Shown here: one piece after another, positions 6,418-11,227 of the stretch | Position numbering within the stretch: position 1 is the first letter of the stretch | Layout: the number at the start of each line of letters is the position of its first letter | Source: Bordetella parapertussis | GTDB lineage: Bacteria > Pseudomonadota > Gammaproteobacteria > Burkholderiales > Burkholderiaceae_C | Assembly (NCBI GenBank): GCA_945899335.1 | Contig: CAMDIP010000028.1 | Location: forward strand, 1 to 11,227 | Length of the DNA: 11,227 nucleotides | Direction: 5' to 3' | The notes under the pieces: generated by a model | The model's input: the letters and a program-made list of their open reading frames with translations, nothing else | Databases searched by the model: none | Told to the model about the DNA's origin: nothing | Program-made: the position numbers and the translations under genes

Positions 6418-9400
6418 TTAAACCAAAACGCGTTCTATTCCACCATGGTTGGCTTGACGAACATAGTCAGTCATCCATTGCTCGCCCAAGATTTTTTTGG
6501 CCATTTCGACCACGATGTAATCGGCCTCTAGCAAGCCGCTTTGAAGGTCATCTTGAAAACGGTTCAAGCCCATCAAACAACTGGGGCAGCTGGTCAAGAC
6601 TTTGACGTTCTCTTGGGGAGCGACCCATTTTTTTTCGCGCATGGCTTCTTCGCCCAAGCGTATTTCTTGCTCTTTGCGAAAACGAATTTGGGTGGAGACA
6701 TCGGGGCGGGAATAAGCCAAACCGCCACTTTCACCACAACAGCGTTTGCTCTCTAGCACTTGCTCACCCAGCAAGGCTTTCACTGTTTTCATGGGCGCTT
6801 GTTGTTTCATGGGGCTGTGACAAGGGTCGTGGTAAAGGTAACTGCCACCCGCGGGCAAAGTCAGTTGTTTTTCAAGCAAGTATTCGTGGATATCCAAAAT
6901 ACGCGAGCCAGGAAAAATTTTGTCGAACTCGTAGCCCTGCAATTGGTCAAAACAGGTGCCACAGCTCACCACCACGGTTTTGATATCTAGGTAGTTCAAA
7001 GTGTTGGCCACACGGTGAAACAAAACACGGTTGTCCGTGATGATTTTATCTGCCTTGTCTTGCTGCCCCGAGCCCCGTTGTGGGTAACCGCAGCACAAAT
7101 AGCCAGGGGGCAACACAGTTTGTACACCAGCATGCCAGAGCATGGCTTGGGTCGCCAAACCTACTTGGCTGAACAAACGCTCTGAGCCGCAACCTGGAAA
7201 ATAAAACACCGCCTCCGCGTCTGCACTGGTGGTCTGAGGGTTGCGGATGATCGGCACATAGTCGCGGTCTTCGATGTCAAGCAAGGCGCGAGCGGTTTTA
7301 TTGGGTAAGCCCGCTGGCATTTTCTTGTTCACAAAATGCACCACCTGCGCCTTCAACGGCGGCACACCGAAACTGGCTGGCGGTTGCTGGGTTTGTTTCT
7401 TGGCCAGCACATGAAAGGCTTGGTTGGCCCAGCGCTGAGCTTGCATGGCAACTCGGGTAAGTTGATGGCCAAGGTTGATCGCTTGCGGATTGACCGTGGT
7501 CACCAACCACGATTGGAAAGACGATGCAGGGCGAAAGCTTTGCTGACCCATTTTTCGCAACAAGTTGCGCATGGCCATGGTCACATCACCAAAATCAATT
7601 TTGACGGGGCATGGACTGGCGCATTTGTGGCAAACCGTGCAGTGGTCAGCCACATCTTCAAATTCTTGCCAATGTTTGATGGACACACCACGACGCGTTT
7701 GTTCCTCGTATAAAAAGGCTTCTATCAGCAAGGAGGTGGCCAATATTTTGTCGCGCGGACTGTAAAGTAAATTGGCACCGGGCACATGGGTGGCGCAAAC
7801 CGGTTTGCATTTGCCACAGCGTAAACAGTCTTTGATGGAGTCAGAGATAGCGCCAATGTCTGACTGCTGCATGATCAAAGACTCGTGGCCCATCAAGCCA
7901 AAACTGGGGGTATAGGCTTGACTCAGGTCTGAGCTGCGTTGCTCATTGGCGGGCAACGCTTTCCTAAGCAACTTGCCTTGGTTGAAGTGGCCTTTCGGAT
8001 CTATGCGCGATTTGTAGTCGGCAAAAGGCTGCAACTCTGCATCGGTGAGGTAAGCCATTTTGGTGATGCCAATGCCATGCTCGCCAGAAATCACGCCATC
8101 AAGGGACCGCGCCAAGGCCATGATGCGGTCCACCGCTTCATGCGCAGTTTGCAGCATGGCGTAATCATCGCTGTTGACAGGCAAATTGGTGTGAACATTC
8201 CCGTCACCCGCGTGCATGTGCAAAGCGGCCCAAACACGGCCTTTCAAAATCCGTTGATGGGTCCTGTCAAGCGCTTGACGCAAAGGGGCAAAAGCCACGC
8301 CATTGAACAAACTGTGCAAAGGTTGGCGCAACTCGGTTTTCCAACTTGCGCGCAAACTGTGACTTTGTAAATCAGGGAAGAACTGGTCTATGCCGATAAG
8401 CCATGAGGACCAGCGGGTTTTGACCTCGTAGAGCAACTCCAATGCCTGCGTCACACGCTCTTGCAATAACTCTGGGGAGGGCGCTTCGCTGTCTTCAGAA
8501 GCCTCGCCCAAGGGCAAAGCGCCATGGCTGAGCAAGTGTGTAAGCGCATCGCACAGTTCAATCTTGTTACGCAAAGACAACTCGATATTGATACGCTCTA
8601 TGCCGTCGGTGTACTCGGCCATGCGAGGCAATGGGATGACCACGTCTTCGTTGATCTTGAAGGCATTGGTGTGACGACTGATGGCGGCGGTGCGTTTACG
8701 GTCCAGCCAAAACTTTTTACGCGCCTCGGCGCTGACCGCCACAAAGCCCTCACCCGTTCTGGCATTGGCCAAGCGGATGACCTCCGAGGTAGCACGTGCC
8801 ACCGCATCAGCATCGTCGCCAGCGATATCGCCAAACAACACCATATTGGGCAAGCCGCCACGCTTGGACTTGGTGGTGTAGCCCACAGCCTTCAAATAGC
8901 GACGGTCTAAATGCTCCAAACCAGCCAACACCGTGCCACTGGTTTTGCCCAACTCGAACATATAGTCTTTGATGTCCACGATGCTGGGCACCGCTTCTCG
9001 TGCATGGCCAAAAAACTCCAAACACACGGTACGTGTATGCGCGGGCATACGATGCAAAATCCACCGCGCACTGGTGATCAAACCATCACATCCCTCTTTT
9101 TGGATGCCTGGCAAACCACTCAAAAATTTATCAGTGACATCTTTGCCTAAGCCGGCTTTGCGAAAGCTCGACCCAGGAATATCTAAACGCTCAGTGCGAA
9201 CAGGGGTGGTGCCGTCGGCTTGGAAATAGCGCAGCTCAAAACTCGCCAAGGCTGCGTCGTGAATCTTGCCTAGGTTGTGGTTCAAGCGAACCACCTCCAA
9301 CCATTGGGCGTCTGGCGTGACCATGCGCCAGCTGGCCAAGTTGTCCAGCGCAGTGCCCCATAGCACGGCTTTTTTGCCACCTGCATTCATGGCGATATTG

Positions 9401-10284
9401 CCGCCAATGCAAGAGGCTTCGGCCGATGTGGGGTCTACCGCAAACACAAAACCGGCTTGCTCTGCGGCATCAGCGACACGCTGGGTCACCACGCCTGCTT
9501 CGGTGGCAATGGTGGCAAAGGCGTGGTCCAAGCCCGGCAATTGCAGCATTTCCACCTTGCCAAGGTGTTGCAGCTTTTCGGTGTTGATGACCGCACTTTT
9601 CCAACTGAGGGGAATAGCACCACCGGTGTAGCCGGTGCCACCGCCGCGTGGCACGATGGTCAAGCCTAAATCGATACAGGCTTTGACCAGCTTGGCCATT
9701 TCTGCTTCGGTGTCGGGCGCTAGCACCACAAACGGGTATTCCACCCGCCAATCGGTGGCGTCAGTCACGTGAGACACACGGCTCATGGCATCAAAGCGAA
9801 TATTGTTGTCGAGGGTGCATTTACGCAAAGCTTTTTTGGCTTTGCCGCGCAAACGATCCATTTCATCAAAACTCTGGGCAAACGCACTGACTGTGCGCCT
9901 TGCGGCGTCAATCAGCTGCAGCACCATGGCATCGCGCTCGCGCTCGTGCATGGCATCGCGACGCTTATCTATTTCACCTAAACGGTGTAGCAAAGCTTGC
10001 ACCAGTTGTTGCCGACGCTTGGGGTTGTCCAATAAATCGTCTTGCAAATAAGGGTTGCGTTGCACCACCCAGATGTCACCCAAGACCTCAAACAACATAC
10101 GCGCAGAGCGTCCAGTTTTGCGCTCTTGTCGCAAAGTTTCTAAGGTATGCCAAGCACTGGAACCGAGCAGGCGAATGACGATCTCGCGATCGGAAAAAGA
10201 GGTGTAGTTGTAGGGGATTTCCCTGAATCGCTGGATGTCTTGGTCAGCCTCCAGCAAAGGGGGCAAGGGCGTGGGTGCGTTCAT
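6418..10284 (-). CDS. Membrane-associated FAD and Fe-S dehydrogenase with N-terminal DUF3683 region (GlcD+GlcF-like fusion)
   Basis: The 1288-residue protein fuses the flavin and iron-sulfur subunits of a 2-hydroxyacid dehydrogenase. The N-terminal region (about 20-150) matches DUF3683 ([21 protein letters not shown], written here in one 21-residue motif minus its last [21 protein letters not shown]). A PCMH-type FAD-binding domain follows (about 182-330: [16 protein letters not shown] at 211-226, [10 protein letters not shown] at 294-303). The FAD-oxidase C-terminal domain (about 400-770) has [12 protein letters not shown] (689-700) and SGEHGIG (733-739). Two 4Fe-4S motifs are complete: C820/C823/C826/C830 and C882/C885/C888/C892. 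Two cysteine-rich CCG repeats close the protein: C1032, CC1064-1065, C1108/C1111, and C1155, CC1182-1183, C1233/C1236. The family probably oxidises a D-2-hydroxyacid such as lactate, glycolate or 2-hydroxyglutarate and passes electrons to quinone; the substrate cannot be told from sequence. The ATG has no clear Shine-Dalgarno. It is followed after 9 bases by the DUF971 gene. Confidence 0.93.
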   Translation of the reverse strand: MNAPTPLPPLLEADQDIQRFREIPYNYTSFSDREIVIRLLGSSAWHTLETLRQERKTGRSARMLFEVLGDIWVVQRNPYLQDDLLDNPKRRQQLVQALLHRLGEIDKRRDAMHERERDAMVLQLIDAARRTVSAFAQSFDEMDRLRGKAKKALRKCTLDNNIRFDAMSRVSHVTDATDWRVEYPFVVLAPDTEAEMAKLVKACIDLGLTIVPRGGGTGYTGGAIPLSWKSAVINTEKLQHLGKVEMLQLPGLDHAFATIATEAGVVTQRVADAAEQAGFVFAVDPTSAEASCIGGNIAMNAGGKKAVLWGTALDNLASWRMVTPDAQWLEVVRLNHNLGKIHDAALASFELRYFQADGTTPVRTERLDIPGSSFRKAGLGKDVTDKFLSGLPGIQKEGCDGLITSARWILHRMPAHTRTVCLEFFGHAREAVPSIVDIKDYMFELGKTSGTVLAGLEHLDRRYLKAVGYTTKSKRGGLPNMVLFGDIAGDDADAVARATSEVIRLANARTGEGFVAVSAEARKKFWLDRKRTAAISRHTNAFKINEDVVIPLPRMAEYTDGIERINIELSLRNKIELCDALTHLLSHGALPLGEASEDSEAPSPELLQERVTQALELLYEVKTRWSSWLIGIDQFFPDLQSHSLRASWKTELRQPLHSLFNGVAFAPLRQALDRTHQRILKGRVWAALHMHAGDGNVHTNLPVNSDDYAMLQTAHEAVDRIMALARSLDGVISGEHGIGITKMAYLTDAELQPFADYKSRIDPKGHFNQGKLLRKALPANEQRSSDLSQAYTPSFGLMGHESLIMQQSDIGAISDSIKDCLRCGKCKPVCATHVPGANLLYSPRDKILATSLLIEAFLYEEQTRRGVSIKHWQEFEDVADHCTVCHKCASPCPVKIDFGDVTMAMRNLLRKMGQQSFRPASSFQSWLVTTVNPQAINLGHQLTRVAMQAQRWANQAFHVLAKKQTQQPPASFGVPPLKAQVVHFVNKKMPAGLPNKTARALLDIEDRDYVPIIRNPQTTSADAEAVFYFPGCGSERLFSQVGLATQAMLWHAGVQTVLPPGYLCCGYPQRGSGQQDKADKIITDNRVLFHRVANTLNYLDIKTVVVSCGTCFDQLQGYEFDKIFPGSRILDIHEYLLEKQLTLPAGGSYLYHDPCHSPMKQQAPMKTVKALLGEQVLESKRCCGESGGLAYSRPDVSTQIRFRKEQEIRLGEEAMREKKWVAPQENVKVLTSCPSCLMGLNRFQDDLQSGLLEADYIVVEMAKKILGEQWMTDYVRQANHGGIERVLV

Positions 10285-10314
10285 AGGGGAGTTGAATATT
10301 AACCTAGGCAGATT

Positions 10315-10593
10315 TCAGCGGCGCCAAGCCCTGAAAAATACCCATTGCAAAGAAGCGCATACGACCACAAGCAAGGAGTAGGTCAGCATCTTGCCGTCTT
10401 GACCGCCTAGCACCAGTCCGCCGATCAAAACAGCCATGCCCGCCAGACTGTTCAAGACAAACTGCTGCCAAGGCTTCACCAGCGAGGGTTTATGGCGCCA
10501 TAAAAGGCGTGTAAGAACCGCCATCCACGCCGCCATAAAGACCGCTGGAGCTAAAAAATTGACTAAGTGCACAATAAGCGACAAGCTATCCAT
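10315..10593 (-). CDS. Small three-helix membrane protein, function unknown
   Basis: I do not recognise a named family for this 92-residue protein. Three hydrophobic segments are visible at about 7-31, 46-64 and 69-87. A basic loop ([14 protein letters not shown], about 29-42) follows the first helix and a basic end (FFRAWRR) follows the third, so by the positive-inside rule these two parts should face the cytoplasm, with the N-terminus outside. It is the first gene of the minus-strand operon, 30 bases before the large dehydrogenase gene and divergent from hemA. ATG 10593 is the natural start but has no good Shine-Dalgarno; only GGG touches the start codon. Composition resembles that of its neighbours, with no sign of transfer. 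It could be a membrane partner or anchor for the dehydrogenase, but nothing in the sequence proves this. Confidence 0.75.
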   Translation of the reverse strand: MDSLSLIVHLVNFLAPAVFMAAWMAVLTRLLWRHKPSLVKPWQQFVLNSLAGMAVLIGGLVLGGQDGKMLTYSLLVVVCASLQWVFFRAWRR

Positions 10594-10601
10594 CCCGAAA
10601 T

Positions 10602-10607
10602 TTTATA
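10602..10607 (-). promoter_or_regulatory. Candidate -10 element for the minus-strand operon
   Basis: On the minus strand the hexamer TATAAA ends 8 bases before the ATG at 10593, so transcription would begin at or within a few bases of the start codon. No convincing -35 hexamer is found 16-18 bases upstream (inside hemA). It shares its central TTATAA palindrome with the hemA -10 on the other strand. Confidence 0.35.
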
Positions 10608-10609
10608 AT
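10604..10609 (+). promoter_or_regulatory. Candidate -10 element (TATAAT) for hemA
   Basis: A perfect TATAAT lies 7 bases before the hemA ATG at 10617. Normal spacing puts the transcription start at or just before the A of ATG, which implies a leaderless or near-leaderless mRNA and fits the absence of a Shine-Dalgarno sequence. No good TTGACA-like hexamer is seen at 16-18 bases; the nearest (GCGACA, 10578-10583) is 20 bases away. Confidence 0.5.
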
Positions 10610-10616
10610 CCCCACT

Positions 10617-11227
10617 ATGTCAGTATGGGCGCTAGGACTCAATCACACCACTGCTCCGCTCGATTTGCGGGGACGGTTTGCATTTGCTATTGAGCAAATT
10701 GGGCCTGTGCTTGACGGTTTACGTCAAAGTTTTGGCTCGCAAACAGAAGCCACCATTCTCTCTACTTGCAACCGCACCGAAATTTATTGCGCCTCGCAAG
10801 AAATCGCCATGCCCCAGACCCTGCAGTGGCTGGCTGAGTCCGGTGGCGTGAGCCCCAACAGCTTGCACGATCACATTTACACCATGGTTGACAACGAAGC
10901 AGCACGCCACGCGTTTCGCGTGGCCAGCGGTTTGGACTCCATGGTTCTGGGCGAGCCGCAAATCTTGGGTCAAATGAAAGACGCTGTGCGTGTCGCTCGC
11001 GAAGTGGGCGCCTTGGGTTCAACCTTGCACCAAATGTTTCAGCGCTCTTTTGCCGTGGCCAAGCAGGTTCGAAGTTCCACCGAAATTGGAGCGCACAGCA
11101 TCAGCATGTCGGCGGCCTCGGTGCGACTGGCGGCGCAATTGTTTGAAGACCTGACAAAAATCAATATATTGTTTGTGGGTGCAGGCGAAATGATCGAGTT
11201 ATGCGCCACGCATTTCGCCGCGAAAAA
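10617..11227 (+). CDS. hemA: Glutamyl-tRNA reductase, N-terminal part
   Basis: This enzyme reduces glutamyl-tRNA(Glu) to glutamate-1-semialdehyde with NADPH, the first committed step of C5-pathway heme synthesis. The frame runs off the window after 203 codons; the family is usually about 420-430 residues long, so roughly half is present. The catalytic domain carries STCNRTEIY (49-57) with the nucleophile C51, [20 protein letters not shown] (101-120), and [14 protein letters not shown] (156-169). The NADPH-binding domain starts near 181 with [13 protein letters not shown] (184-196). The start ATG 10617 gives the usual [18 protein letters not shown]; there is no Shine-Dalgarno, and a TATAAT lies just upstream. 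It is divergent from the minus-strand operon by 23 bases. In related bacteria prfA and prmC often follow, but they would lie outside this window. Confidence 0.96.
   Translation, partial: MSVWALGLNHTTAPLDLRGRFAFAIEQIGPVLDGLRQSFGSQTEATILSTCNRTEIYCASQEIAMPQTLQWLAESGGVSPNSLHDHIYTMVDNEAARHAFRVASGLDSMVLGEPQILGQMKDAVRVAREVGALGSTLHQMFQRSFAVAKQVRSSTEIGAHSISMSAASVRLAAQLFEDLTKINILFVGAGEMIELCATHFAAK

Noticed and set aside
1..11227. Search for CRISPR arrays, insertion sequences, tRNA genes, phage or defence genes
   Set aside because: No regularly spaced repeats, terminal inverted repeats, transposase motifs or cloverleaf-like sequences were seen by eye; the window is filled by core metabolic and transport genes.

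Overview
This window reads as chromosomal DNA of a betaproteobacterium, most likely Burkholderiales and probably Comamonadaceae. That placement rests on the close protein families (UbiB, UbiE, UbiJ, a Tim44-domain protein, a DUF3683-type dehydrogenase, HemA), their order, and the moderate GC content. It is a judgement from memory, not a database result. Coding density is very high. No tRNA, rRNA, CRISPR array, insertion sequence, attachment site or replication origin is visible, and no gene-free stretch exceeds about 65 bases.

Positions 1-2137 (+ strand) hold the end of a spermidine/putrescine-type ABC importer: the last 100 codons of a PotF/PotD-like periplasmic binding protein, then two permeases of PotH and PotI type that overlap by one base. 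A 9-bp GC-rich hairpin lies between the binding protein and the permeases. The ATPase gene (PotA/PotG type) is not in the window and must lie upstream or elsewhere, because a convergent gene follows potI.

Positions 2141-10593 (- strand) hold seven tightly spaced genes that look like one operon, read from high to low coordinates: a 92-residue three-helix membrane protein; a 1288-residue flavin plus iron-sulfur dehydrogenase with an N-terminal DUF3683 region; a DUF971 protein; UbiE; a signal-peptide-bearing Tim44-domain protein; UbiJ (SCP2 domain); and UbiB. Gaps are 30, 9, 7, 35 and 12 bases, and the last pair overlaps by 4. UbiE, UbiJ and UbiB make or support ubiquinone, whereas the large dehydrogenase probably feeds electrons into the quinone pool. 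The operon may therefore couple supply of the carrier with one of its users. DUF971, the Tim44 protein and the small membrane protein have no settled function here and are the best targets for new biology.

Positions 10617-11227 (+ strand) hold the first 203 codons of hemA (glutamyl-tRNA reductase, first committed step of C5-pathway heme synthesis), which runs off the window. Only 23 bases separate hemA from the divergent operon, and they contain a perfect TATAAT overlapping a TATAAA on the other strand. This suggests a compact bidirectional promoter with leaderless or almost leaderless transcripts.

Most of the window is ordinary core metabolism. The points worth a second look are the operon's composition, the divergent promoter and the intercistronic hairpin.
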